Below, in pieces: positions 15,310 to 23,632 of a DNA stretch of 48,457 bases (position 1 is the first letter of the stretch; each line of letters opens with the position of its first letter). The stretch covers positions 1 to 48,457 of the forward strand of contig DAOUHB010000064.1 in NCBI GenBank assembly GCA_034428935.1, written 5' to 3'. The stretch is from JAAYZQ01 sp034428935 (GTDB lineage: Bacteria; Chloroflexota; Anaerolineae; JAAYZQ01). The notes under the pieces are model-generated. The model was not told the DNA's origin. It saw only the letters and a program-made list of their open reading frames with translations, and made no database searches. The translations under genes were made by a program, and so were the position numbers.

Positions 15310-17056
15310 CCGCTGGCCCGGCCAGCACCAGCGCCAGCGCCAGGAGAAGGCTCACTACCATTACGATTTTCGCGGCCAGGCGTTGCGGCGTGTCGCTCCA
15401 GCGCAGCAGGACGCGATGCTCGCCGGCGGGCACGTCGACCGTGAGCAGCCCGTACTCGGTCTCGGCCCTCAAGGCCGAATCGGGCAGGCGCTCGCCATCG
15501 ATGCTCACCCGCCAGCCGGGAAAGTAGTAGGTATAAAATCGCAGGGCCGTGCCCGCCGGCGATCGCACCCACAGCTCGTCAGAGGCGCCCCCGGCCCGGA
15601 TCATCTCAATTTCGGCGTCCGGGGCCAGCGCCTCGGCGGTCACCAGGGGCTCGCCCGCCAGGTATTGCTCCACCAGGGGCGAGGTAGATGGCATTTCTTC
15701 CGTCCAGGCGGTCATGCCCCGCATGTCCTCGTACTCCAGCTCGAATTCGATGCTCAGCAGTGGGCTCTCGGCACTTTCGGGTGTGGGCGTGTACTGCGGC
15801 CGGGCGTAGGCATAGCTGCCCAGCACCGCCACCAGGGCCAGGGCAAGGACCGGACCGCGGCCCGCCGCTGGCCCGACCTCGGCGCCGTTCCCGTTCAGCG
15901 CCAGGGCCGCCAGCACCGAGAGGGTGACGGCCGTCACAGCCAGGAGGCGCCACGGAAACTGGATGAGGGCGGCGATGGGCAGCGCGTCCCACAGCGGCGC
16001 CGCGATGGGCATCATGAGCAGCACCACGAGGAGCGTCGCTGCCAGGAAAAATAGGATCGTCCCCCGCTCCGACGGCGCCCGGCGGCCCAGGCCAAGCACG
16101 GCCACCGCCGCCAGGACGAGGGGCACGACGCCCAGTTGCACCGACATGCCGCCCTCGGTGCCCGGCGGGCCGGGCAGATAGCCCCAGGCGGTGGACAGAA
16201 GCTCGGCCAGCGGCACGAAATGGAGCGCGTAGTCGTAGCCGGCCCGGACCCATTGTTCCTGGTTGATATAGCCTCGCTCCAGCAGGTTGGGCACCAGCAG
16301 GGCCGCTGCTATGCCCAACCCCAGGATTGAAGCCGCCAGGGCGCCTCCGGCGCGGCGCAGTTGCTCGCCCCAGGGTGCGGGTCGGGCCAGCAGGCGCCAC
16401 AGGACGTAGGCGGCCAGGACGGGCGTGAAGGTCAACCCCGTGGGGTTGTGGGTCAGCCACAGCGCTCCATAAGCCAGCCCCGCCGCCCCCAGGCGCCGGA
16501 GGGAGAATCCGTCGGCCAGCTTGTGAAAGGCCAGCAGCGCCAGGGGCATCCAGACAAAGGCCGAGTACTCGGCCAGGGCCGCCCGTACGTAAATGTCCAC
16601 CAGGTGATAGGGCATGTAGACATAAACAACAGCGGCCAGAAGGCCCGGCCAGCGGCCGAGCACCCGGCGGCCGTAGGCGTACATGGCCAGGCCGGCACCC
16701 AGCGTTGCCAGGGCAAAGGTCCACTTGACGGCCGCCACCTTGGTCGCGCCCAGCAGGTGGAACCCCTCGGCGGCGTAATAGGCCAGGGGTGGGTACAGCA
16801 CAAAGGTGGGGTAGCCGTAGCCCAGCGCCTGGTCGGTGGCCCAGCCGGGATACCAGACCCCGTCGCGCAGCGCGGCGTCGAACTCGGTCAGGAAGAACAC
16901 CGTGTTGGGCGCGTCGTGGGCGTCAAAGAAATAGTCGGGCCCCGCCAGCGGCGCGGCCGCCAGGAGCGAAAAGGCGACCACCAGCCACAGGGCCGGGTCC
17001 GGGCGGGAGACCCGATTGCCCGGGGATGCCACCACCGCTCTCAGTCGTCCGGCCAT
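15287..17056 (-). CDS. polytopic membrane protein, PTPS-related/YfhO-like (GT-C-like)
   Basis: The protein has 589 residues with about 12 membrane helices and a soluble C-terminal region. The N-terminus carries FFDAHDAPNTVFFLTEFDAALRDG, and later GYGYPTFVLYPPLAYYAAEG and YMPYHLVDIYVRAALAE. These match the membrane family annotated as 6-pyruvoyl-tetrahydropterin-synthase-related, which looks like GT-C glycosyltransferases. The D-A-H-D stretch in the first outer loop could be the catalytic acid site (inference). The C-terminus holds a beta-domain (YYFPGWRVSIDGERL) as in YfhO, then a last helix. It overlaps the upstream paralogue by 16 bp. A role in cell-surface glycan assembly is plausible. Confidence 0.78.
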   Translation of the reverse strand: MAGRLRAVVASPGNRVSRPDPALWLVVAFSLLAAAPLAGPDYFFDAHDAPNTVFFLTEFDAALRDGVWYPGWATDQALGYGYPTFVLYPPLAYYAAEGFHLLGATKVAAVKWTFALATLGAGLAMYAYGRRVLGRWPGLLAAVVYVYMPYHLVDIYVRAALAEYSAFVWMPLALLAFHKLADGFSLRRLGAAGLAYGALWLTHNPTGLTFTPVLAAYVLWRLLARPAPWGEQLRRAGGALAASILGLGIAAALLVPNLLERGYINQEQWVRAGYDYALHFVPLAELLSTAWGYLPGPPGTEGGMSVQLGVVPLVLAAVAVLGLGRRAPSERGTILFFLAATLLVVLLMMPIAAPLWDALPIAALIQFPWRLLAVTAVTLSVLAALALNGNGAEVGPAAGRGPVLALALVAVLGSYAYARPQYTPTPESAESPLLSIEFELEYEDMRGMTAWTEEMPSTSPLVEQYLAGEPLVTAEALAPDAEIEMIRAGGASDELWVRSPAGTALRFYTYYFPGWRVSIDGERLPDSALRAETEYGLLTVDVPAGEHRVLLRWSDTPQRLAAKIVMVVSLLLALALVLAGPAVGKRVKL

Positions 17057-18975
17057 GGTTCCCTGCCTGGCAGGCTTTCGGCTCCCTGGGGAGCCTCCCT
17101 GCCCCGGATTGGCCGCCGCTGCCCCAGGACCAGCCGGCCGACCACCAGCCCGGCGATGAGGGCCAGGCTGGCAAAGGTCATGGCCGTGCCCAGGCTGCGC
17201 AACGGCGTGTTCTCCAGCCTCAGGAGCACCCGGCCCGTGCCCTCTGGCAGCCGCACGGTGATCAGGCCCAGCTTGCCCCGCAGCGAGATGGGCAGCTCGT
17301 GCAGCACAGCATTCGTCTCCCTGTCGACGAGGTAGGCATGCCAGCCGGGGTAGTAAAAGACGTTGAACGTCAGCAGGACCGGCCGATCGGCCTGGTACTC
17401 TACCAGCTCGCGATGGGCCTTGAACTCCAGGGGGCGGGCAAAGGCGTTGCCTCGCTGCCGGTAGAGCGACTCAAAGTCCACCCTTGTCGTCAGTGGCTCG
17501 CCCGCCACGTGCAGATCGGCCAGGGGTGACCAGCTGGGGATCTCGCGCACCCAGGCTGTGGAGCCGGTCATCTCGTCGGCTGACTGCTGGAAGCGCATCA
17601 GCCCTGCCAGCGATACCTCGCGCTCCGTCATCTCGGCGCGGGCGTAGGGCAGGCTGCTCAGCAGCAGGAGCAGTACGAGCACCAGGGCCGGCAGATCCAC
17701 GAGGCCCCCCCGCCGCTCCTCCCCGCGGGCAACCGCCCCGCATAGAAAGGCCATGGAAAAGACCGTCAATGTCAGCAGGCGCCACGGAAACTGCACCACG
17801 CGCACCAAGGGCAGCGTTTGCCACAGCGGAGCCGAGGCCTCCAGCATCAGGAACGTCGCCACGACCACCAACGCGGCGAAAAATGCGATCAGGCGAAACG
17901 CTCGGTCCTTCCTCCTGATCAGCAGGCTCGCCACCGCCACCAGGCCCAGGACCACGGGCACCGCGCCCAATTGAAAGCTGACCTGGTCGTCGGGGCCGGG
18001 CACGCTGGCGCCCATTCCCCAGCGCGGTGAGAAGAGCTGGAAGAACTCGACGAAATCGCCGCCCCAGGTGTACCGGCCGCCGTACCATTGGTCGAGGCGC
18101 ACGAAGCGGTTCTCGGTCATGGCCGGTAGCCCAAAGACGGCGCTGAGGCCCAGGCCCAGGACCAGGGCAAAGGCGGTGGGCAGCAGGATGTGCCCCAGGT
18201 GCCCGAACAGGGGCAGGATCGACTCGCGTGTCCATCGACGCGGGGACACCTCGTCCTTCAGCCGCGCCAGGGCCAGGAAGGCGACGTAAAAGACGAGGAT
18301 CAGCGTCAGGAGCAGGACCGTCAGTGGGTGGGTAAAGAGCAGGGCGGCATAGGCCAGGGCCAGGCCCAGGACGTTGGCCAGCCGCGGGCGGTGGAGCGTG
18401 GCCCACGTGCCCCACAGCACCAGGGGCACCCAGACGTAGGCCACCGACTCGGCCAGGCCGGCCCGGACATAGATGTCGACCAGGCGATAGGGCATAGCCA
18501 TGTAGGCCACCGCGGCGACCAGGCCGGCCGCGTTGCGCTGGCCCGGCGCGCCCAGCACCTGCTTGACAAAGCCGTACATGGCCAGGCCCGACAGGGTGAT
18601 GGACAGGGCAAAGACGGCCTTTACGGCGTCGACGATGGGCAGCCCGGCCAGGTGCAGGGCTTCGCCGGCGTAAAAGGCCAGCGGACCGTAGATGTTAAAG
18701 AATGGATAGCCGTAGCCAAAGGCAAAGTCGGGCTGCCAGCGGGGAAAGAGGCTGCCGTCCTGGATGCCGCGGTCGAACTCGAACAGGAAGTAGACGCTGT
18801 GGCGTGCGTCGTGGGCGTGCCATTGGTATCCGGGCTGCAACATGGGGGCCATGGGCAGGAGCGAGAGCAGGACAATGAGCAGCAGGTAGGGATCCAGGCG
18901 GCGCAAAGCCTGGCGCCCGTTCGTCCTCTCCCCGGGCGGCGACGCGCCGCGCGCGCTGCGGCTAGTGCGGGACAT
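17041..18975 (-). CDS. polytopic membrane protein, paralogue of the downstream PTPS-related protein
   Basis: The protein has 644 residues, many helices and a soluble C-terminal region. It shares with its downstream neighbour the N-terminal W-H-A-H-D-A-R-H-S-V-Y-F-L-F-E-F-D motif, the GYGYPFFNIYGPLAFYAGEAL segment, MPYRLVDIYVRAGLAES and the C-terminal YYPGWHAYLVDRE beta-domain. The pair therefore arose by duplication. It overlaps the genes on both sides (14 bp upstream, 16 bp downstream), so translation is coupled. The His-Asp motif near the start may be the active site of a lipid-linked sugar transferase. This is inference from similarity to GT-C folds, and no substrate can be given. Confidence 0.78.
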   Translation of the reverse strand: MSRTSRSARGASPPGERTNGRQALRRLDPYLLLIVLLSLLPMAPMLQPGYQWHAHDARHSVYFLFEFDRGIQDGSLFPRWQPDFAFGYGYPFFNIYGPLAFYAGEALHLAGLPIVDAVKAVFALSITLSGLAMYGFVKQVLGAPGQRNAAGLVAAVAYMAMPYRLVDIYVRAGLAESVAYVWVPLVLWGTWATLHRPRLANVLGLALAYAALLFTHPLTVLLLTLILVFYVAFLALARLKDEVSPRRWTRESILPLFGHLGHILLPTAFALVLGLGLSAVFGLPAMTENRFVRLDQWYGGRYTWGGDFVEFFQLFSPRWGMGASVPGPDDQVSFQLGAVPVVLGLVAVASLLIRRKDRAFRLIAFFAALVVVATFLMLEASAPLWQTLPLVRVVQFPWRLLTLTVFSMAFLCGAVARGEERRGGLVDLPALVLVLLLLLSSLPYARAEMTEREVSLAGLMRFQQSADEMTGSTAWVREIPSWSPLADLHVAGEPLTTRVDFESLYRQRGNAFARPLEFKAHRELVEYQADRPVLLTFNVFYYPGWHAYLVDRETNAVLHELPISLRGKLGLITVRLPEGTGRVLLRLENTPLRSLGTAMTFASLALIAGLVVGRLVLGQRRPIRGREAPQGAESLPGREPWPDD

Positions 18976-20563
18976 CGATCACGATCCTGTCATCTTCCCG
19001 GCCCACGACGGCGGCCCGCTCGCCGCTCTCCAGGAGATAGAGGCCCAGGGCCAGGGTATAGGGTCCCGGCGGCGATTCCGCCCCCAGGGCAAGCTCGTAG
19101 CGGTCGACGACGATGGCGCCCGGCTGCCAGGTGCTGGTGGGGCACTCGCCGCTGCACGGCTGGCTGTCGCGCTGCGTCACCCTGTCGCCATCCGCGTCCA
19201 ACAGGTGGACGAACGTGGTGTAATCCACTGCCACCGGCTCCACCGCCTGCCAGGTCACGGTCAGCACCAGGGTGGGGCTGATCTCCGCCGGCGGTTCGAT
19301 CTCGGTGTCGAGGAGGAGAACCTGGGCCCGCGGGGCGTCCTGGCCACGAAAGGCGGCCACCGGCTCGCGGCCGGGATCGACCTGGGTGAAGGTGAGATCC
19401 AGGCTGCCATAGCTGGCCAGGACGACCAGGGCCAGCAGCCCCGCCCAGGCCGGCAGCCGGGCCAGGTCCTCGTCCAGGCGGACCACCGAGCCCGCCAGGA
19501 AGGCCAGGGGCAGCCCGGCCAGGGCCAGCACCTGCCAGGGCACCGTCAGAAGTCCCTGGAGGCCGGTAAGGCGCCACAGGAGTGCCGCCACGGGCAGGGT
19601 GAGGAGCAGGAGCAGGAGCAGCACGCCCGCCCAGAAGCCCAGAGGGCGGGCAAGGCGCGGATCGCCCGCGTGCGCTTCCTCTCCCCCGGCGCGTCGCTGC
19701 CCCAGCCACAGCCCGCCGGCCAGGAGCGAGATCCCGGCCGCGGCCAGGCCCATGCCGGCCAGGGGCCGGCCGGCGCCCGCCGGCTCCTGTCCGGAGGCCA
19801 GGAGCTGGAACGGAGCCAGGAAGTGCTCCTCGAAGTCCACGCGCGGCGGGGGTGCGCTGCGGGCGACGGGGAACAGGAGGACGACCGCAGCCAGGATCAG
19901 GCCGGTGCCGGCGGCCCTCCGCAGCCCCCTCGAGGGTCGGGTCTCCCGTCCCGGCGCCGGGAGGGCCACCAGGCCATAGGCCGCCAGAAAGGGCAGCGAC
20001 AGGACCGCCAGGCCGGGCTGGGACATCAGTGCCACCCCCAGGGACGGCAGGCCGACGACCGCCGCGGCCAGAACGCCGGCGCGTCGCTCCGCTGCCAGCC
20101 GGTCGATGGCCCACAGGAGCCAGGGCCACGCGGCCCACAGCCAGGCCTCGCCGGTTGCCGCCCGGCTGTACACCGTTGCCAGGTGCCAGGGCAGGTAAGT
20201 GTATACCACGGCACCCAGGACCGCGCCCCCGCCGCCCAGCCAACGGCGCAGCCAGGCATAGATGCCCCAGGCGCCCAGCAGGAAGGAGAGGCCGTAGCCC
20301 CACTTGATGGCGGCCACGCCGCTGCCCCAGAGCTGAAAGAATGGCCGGGCCAGAAGGTACGGAAAAGCTCCCTCGCCGCGCACGGGGTCCTCGGGGCCGA
20401 ACCACGCCGGATCCAGGCCGGCCGCGCGAAAAGTGGGGACAAAGCCGCTCTCGGCCTCGAAAAAGCCGGGATAGGTCAGGGGCGCCACGGCAAATACGGC
20501 GAGCAAAAGGGTCAGTGCCCAGCCCGCCGCAGGGCCGAGGTCAAAGGTGGATCGTGATTCCAC
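18962..20563 (-). CDS. polytopic membrane protein, third divergent member of the PTPS-related group
   Basis: The protein has 533 residues, with about 10-12 helices followed by a soluble beta-rich C-terminal domain (TLVLTVTWQAVEPVAVDYTTFVHLLD). It has the same general layout as the next two genes, including an equivalent of the aromatic loop (YTYLPWHLATVYSRAATGEAW). The N-terminal His-Asp motif is replaced by FFEAESGFVPTFRAAG, so the proposed acidic site differs. The frame is open upstream into the AI-2E gene. The GTG at 20563, 2 nt after that gene's stop, is the sensible start. The C-terminal domain resembles one found after GT-C proteins in Chloroflexi (recall, not verified). Confidence 0.7.
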   Translation of the reverse strand: MESRSTFDLGPAAGWALTLLLAVFAVAPLTYPGFFEAESGFVPTFRAAGLDPAWFGPEDPVRGEGAFPYLLARPFFQLWGSGVAAIKWGYGLSFLLGAWGIYAWLRRWLGGGGAVLGAVVYTYLPWHLATVYSRAATGEAWLWAAWPWLLWAIDRLAAERRAGVLAAAVVGLPSLGVALMSQPGLAVLSLPFLAAYGLVALPAPGRETRPSRGLRRAAGTGLILAAVVLLFPVARSAPPPRVDFEEHFLAPFQLLASGQEPAGAGRPLAGMGLAAAGISLLAGGLWLGQRRAGGEEAHAGDPRLARPLGFWAGVLLLLLLLTLPVAALLWRLTGLQGLLTVPWQVLALAGLPLAFLAGSVVRLDEDLARLPAWAGLLALVVLASYGSLDLTFTQVDPGREPVAAFRGQDAPRAQVLLLDTEIEPPAEISPTLVLTVTWQAVEPVAVDYTTFVHLLDADGDRVTQRDSQPCSGECPTSTWQPGAIVVDRYELALGAESPPGPYTLALGLYLLESGERAAVVGREDDRIVIDVPH

Positions 20564-20565
20564 GC

Positions 20566-21693
20566 TTAAACGTCCAGCTCGACCGCTTGCCCCGAACGAA
20601 TGCGGACCATGGCCTCTTCCGGGGCCAGAGGCGCGTCCATCATCCTCAAGTAGAGGTACTTGAAGACGTCGCGGATCATGGCTGCCACCGGCACGGCCAG
20701 CAGCATGCCGAACAAGCCCGCCAGCTCGTTGCCGATGACCAGCACCACCATGACCGCCGCCGGGTGGAGCTTGACGCTCCGGCCGGCGATGCGCGGTACC
20801 AGGATCAGGTTTTCCACCTGCTGGATGGCGAAAAAGGCGATGGCGACCCACACCGCCGAGATGGGATCGGACAGCAGGGCCACCAGTACGGCCGGGATGG
20901 CGCCCAGGATGGGGCCGATGTAGGGCAGGACCTCGAACATTCCGGCGATAAGGCCCAGGACCAGGGCAAAGGGCACGCCGATGATGAGCAGGGCAATGGT
21001 CGCCATACCCCCGACAAAGAGCACCAGGAGCAGTTGGCCGCGGATATAGGCGCTCAGGACGTCGTCAATGAGGCGCGTCATGGCCCTCACGTCGGGCCGG
21101 AGCTGCTCGGGCAGCGTGCTCAACACTCCCTGGCTTACCTGGTTCGTGTCGTGGAGGATGTAGAACATCCAGAAGGGGATGACCACCAGGCCGATGACAA
21201 AGCCGATGGTGCCGGTTACGGTGCGCACCGTGGCGACGATGGCGTCTTGCACCGCGGCGATGACGTCGGTGACGAGATCCTGGAGGTTGCCTTCGATTCT
21301 CTGCGCCCATTCCTCGGGGATGGTCTGCCGGTACCACCCCAATCCTTCGCTCCACAGATCCGCAACGCTGCTCGTCAGTTGGGGCCAATTCCTGATGAGC
21401 ACGCGGACCTGGTCGACGATGATGGGCACGACAAAGGCCACTACGCCCGCCAGGATGGCGATGGCGACCAGGTAGGTAAGCACGATGCTCAGGGCCCGCG
21501 AGACGTTCCAGGTCTGTAGGCGCCGGGGCATGTGCCGGTCCAGCCAGTTGACCGCGGGTAGAAGCAGATAGGCCAGGATCAGGCCCAGGACGTAGGGGAA
21601 CAGCACATTCCAGGCGGCCCAGATCATGAGGGCCACAAGCAGGCCCACACCCAGCCAGAGGAGGATTCGCTTTTGTCGTGGCGTTAGCCTCAT
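20566..21693 (-). CDS. AI-2E family transporter
   Basis: The protein has 375 residues. The AI-2E (TqsA/PerM/YdiK) family pattern is clear: two N-terminal helices, a central amphipathic region (VSRALSIVLTYLVAIAILAGVVAFVVPIIVDQV), and the conserved FEVLPYIGPILGAIPAVLVAL and VENLILVPRIAGRSVKLHPA motifs near the end. Members are inner-membrane permeases. Some export autoinducer-2 and others are Na+/H+ antiporters or have no known substrate, so the name should not be read as function. It starts 12 bp after tlyA and ends 2 bp before the next gene, in one operon. Confidence 0.92.
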   Translation of the reverse strand: MRLTPRQKRILLWLGVGLLVALMIWAAWNVLFPYVLGLILAYLLLPAVNWLDRHMPRRLQTWNVSRALSIVLTYLVAIAILAGVVAFVVPIIVDQVRVLIRNWPQLTSSVADLWSEGLGWYRQTIPEEWAQRIEGNLQDLVTDVIAAVQDAIVATVRTVTGTIGFVIGLVVIPFWMFYILHDTNQVSQGVLSTLPEQLRPDVRAMTRLIDDVLSAYIRGQLLLVLFVGGMATIALLIIGVPFALVLGLIAGMFEVLPYIGPILGAIPAVLVALLSDPISAVWVAIAFFAIQQVENLILVPRIAGRSVKLHPAAVMVVLVIGNELAGLFGMLLAVPVAAMIRDVFKYLYLRMMDAPLAPEEAMVRIRSGQAVELDV

Positions 21694-21705
21694 GGACGCC
21701 GACCT

Positions 21706-22491
21706 CTATGACTCCAGGCAGATCTCGACGAGCCGTGGGCCGTCGATGGTGTGCTCGGCACCGGGCCGCCAGTGGGCCAGGAACTCCACGTTGCCGGCCG
21801 GGCCAACGATGGGCGATCGGATCAGGCCTTGCGGCCCCATGCCCTGCGCCTCGCCCCAGGCTAGCAGGTTCACCAGGACGGCCCGATGGACCTCCGGATC
21901 GCGCACCACGCCGCCTTTGCCCACCTTTTCCCGCCCGGCCTCGAACTGCGGCTTGATGAGGGACACGATGTGCCCCCCGGGGCGGAGCCAGCGCCTGGCA
22001 GCGGGCAAGACCAACTTTAACGAGATGAACGACGTGTCGATGGTCGCCAGGTCGATCTCCTCCGGCAACTTTTCGACGTATCGGACGTTCGTGCGGTCCA
22101 TGACCACCACTCGCTCGTCCTGCCGCAGCTTCCACGCCAGTTGGCCGTAGCCCACGTCAATGGCATACACCCGGGCCGCGCCGCGCTGCAGCAGGCAGTC
22201 GGTAAACCCCCCGGTCGACGCCCCGACATCGGCAGCGACCCAACCGGCCACGTGCAGATCAAAGGCATCCAGGGCGGCGGCCAGTTTCAAGCCCCCGCGG
22301 CTGACGTAGGGCAGGCCGCGCGTCACCTCCACCGGGCCCTCCGCCGCCACGCGGGTGCCGGGCTTGTCCACCACCTGCCCATCGACGAGCACCTGTCCGG
22401 CCATGATCAGGCGCTGGGCCCGCTGCCGGCTCTCCGCCAGGCCCAGCTCCACCAACAGCAGGTCCAACCGTTCCTTGCGACTTCTGACCAT
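21706..22491 (-). CDS. tlyA: TlyA family rRNA (cytidine-2'-O)-methyltransferase
   Basis: The protein has 261 residues. An N-terminal S4 RNA-binding domain (RLDLLLVELGLAESRQRAQRLIMAGQVLVDGQVVDKPG) is fused to an FtsJ-like Rossmann methyltransferase with the SAM loop ADVGASTGGFTDCLLQRGA. TlyA proteins 2'-O-methylate cytidines in 16S and/or 23S rRNA and affect capreomycin susceptibility. The short N-terminus suggests the type that acts on 23S only, but this is uncertain. No ribosome binding site precedes the ATG. The -10 element of its promoter (22502-22507) places the transcript start within about 5 nt of the ATG, so the mRNA is probably leaderless. Confidence 0.93.
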   Translation of the reverse strand: MVRSRKERLDLLLVELGLAESRQRAQRLIMAGQVLVDGQVVDKPGTRVAAEGPVEVTRGLPYVSRGGLKLAAALDAFDLHVAGWVAADVGASTGGFTDCLLQRGAARVYAIDVGYGQLAWKLRQDERVVVMDRTNVRYVEKLPEEIDLATIDTSFISLKLVLPAARRWLRPGGHIVSLIKPQFEAGREKVGKGGVVRDPEVHRAVLVNLLAWGEAQGMGPQGLIRSPIVGPAGNVEFLAHWRPGAEHTIDGPRLVEICLES

Positions 22492-22501
22492 GACGGAGCT
22501 A

Positions 22502-22530
22502 AGAATAACCGCAGACGGTCGAAAAGTCAA
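22502..22530 (-). promoter_or_regulatory. sigma-70-like promoter of tlyA
   Basis: On the minus strand TTGACT (22530-22525), 17 bp, then TATTCT (22507-22502). The predicted start near 22495 leaves almost no leader before the tlyA ATG at 22491, consistent with the missing Shine-Dalgarno sequence. Confidence 0.7.
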
Positions 22531-22566
22531 ATGCCCGTTTGGGCCTTTGCTTTGTGGCGGCCAAAG

Positions 22567-22595
22567 TTGACGGATAGGCCAGAATCGGGTATCAT
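22567..22595 (+). promoter_or_regulatory. sigma-70-like promoter of the UbiA-family gene
   Basis: TTGACG (22567-22572), 17 bp, TATCAT (22590-22595). It is divergent from the tlyA promoter, with 36 bp between the two -35 elements. Confidence 0.7.
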
Positions 22596-22632
22596 TTCGC
22601 CACACTGGCACTGACGCCCAACAGGTGACACA

Positions 22633-23529
22633 ATGCGATTCCTTTTCACCAATGTATATGGCCTGCTGCGTACATTGCGGCCGAAACAGTGGATCAAGAA
22701 CATCTTTGTTTTTGCCGCCCTGGTCTTTGATCAGAAGCTGCTGAACTGGCCGTTGCTGGCCAAGACCGTTGCCGCTTTTGTTCTCTTTTGCATGATCTCG
22801 AGCACGGTATACATCATCAACGACCTGGCCGACCTGGAGAAGGACAAACAGCACCCCAAGAAGCGTCGCAGGGCGCTGCCCTCCGGCCAGCTCACGCCCT
22901 GGTTCGCCGTGCTCTCGGCGATTGGCATCCTGGCCGTCTCCCTGCCCCTTTCCTTCTGGCTGCACAAATACTTTGGCGCCATCGTCCTCGCCTACTTTGT
23001 GCTCAACCTGGCCTATTCCTTTGTGCTCAAGCACATGGTGATCATTGACCTCATGGTCGTTGCCTCCGGGTTTGTCCTGCGCGTGGCGGCAGGGGTGGTG
23101 GTGGCCGAATCGGTACGTTTCTCTCCCTGGTTGTACGTCTGCACCATCTTCCTGGCCCTGTTCATGGTCATCGGCCGGCGGCGGCACGAGCTAATCCTGC
23201 TGGCCAGCGGCGCGAACAGCCACCGCAAGATCCTGGAAGAGTACACCGTCGACTACCTGGACCAGATGAGCCACCTCGTCGCCACCGGGGCCATCATCTC
23301 TTATTCCCTCTACACCTTCTCGGCCGACAATCTACCGGACAACCACGCCATGATGCTCACCATTCCCTTTGTGATCTATGGCATTTTTCGCTACCAATAC
23401 TTGATCCACGTCAAGGGGCAGGGCGGGGCGCCAGAGATGATGGTCTATACCGATCTGCCGTTCCTGGTCAACGGCCTGCTGTTTGCCCTGCTGGTGGTGC
23501 TCATCATGTACGGCGGCTTTCCCACCTAG
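22633..23529 (+). CDS. decaprenyl-phosphate phosphoribosyltransferase-like UbiA prenyltransferase
   Basis: The protein has 298 residues and about 8-9 helices. The opening LLRTLRPKQWIKNIFVFAAL and the Asp-rich motif NDLADLEKDKQHPKKRRRALPSG (from N63; D64, D67 and D71) match the 5-phosphoribosyl-1-pyrophosphate:polyprenyl-phosphate transferases (Rv3806c-like) of the UbiA superfamily. These enzymes transfer phosphoribose from PRPP to a polyprenyl phosphate in the inner membrane. In mycobacteria the product feeds arabinan synthesis through DprE1/E2. No dprE genes are seen here, so the fate of the lipid-linked pentose is open. Its own promoter is at 22567-22595. A weak ribosome binding site (AGGTGA) precedes the ATG. 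Confidence 0.87.
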   Translation: MRFLFTNVYGLLRTLRPKQWIKNIFVFAALVFDQKLLNWPLLAKTVAAFVLFCMISSTVYIINDLADLEKDKQHPKKRRRALPSGQLTPWFAVLSAIGILAVSLPLSFWLHKYFGAIVLAYFVLNLAYSFVLKHMVIIDLMVVASGFVLRVAAGVVVAESVRFSPWLYVCTIFLALFMVIGRRRHELILLASGANSHRKILEEYTVDYLDQMSHLVATGAIISYSLYTFSADNLPDNHAMMLTIPFVIYGIFRYQYLIHVKGQGGAPEMMVYTDLPFLVNGLLFALLVVLIMYGGFPT

Positions 23530-23579
23530 AGTCCATGGGCTCGGCGTGCTGAGCTCCCTACAAGGCGACCCAAATGAAA

Positions 23580-23611
23580 AACGGGGATGAGGTCGGTGCC
23601 TCATCCCCGTT
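23580..23611. terminator. terminator hairpin shared by convergent genes
   Basis: A 13-bp perfect stem, AACGGGGATGAGG (23580-23592) with 23599-23611, encloses a 6-nt loop. On the minus strand the stem runs into TTTTTCATTT, which suits the end of the DUF1015 operon. On the plus strand it follows the UbiA gene by 50 bp but has a poor T tract. Confidence 0.7.
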
Positions 23612-23632
23612 CTGATCCATCGTGGGCTCGGG

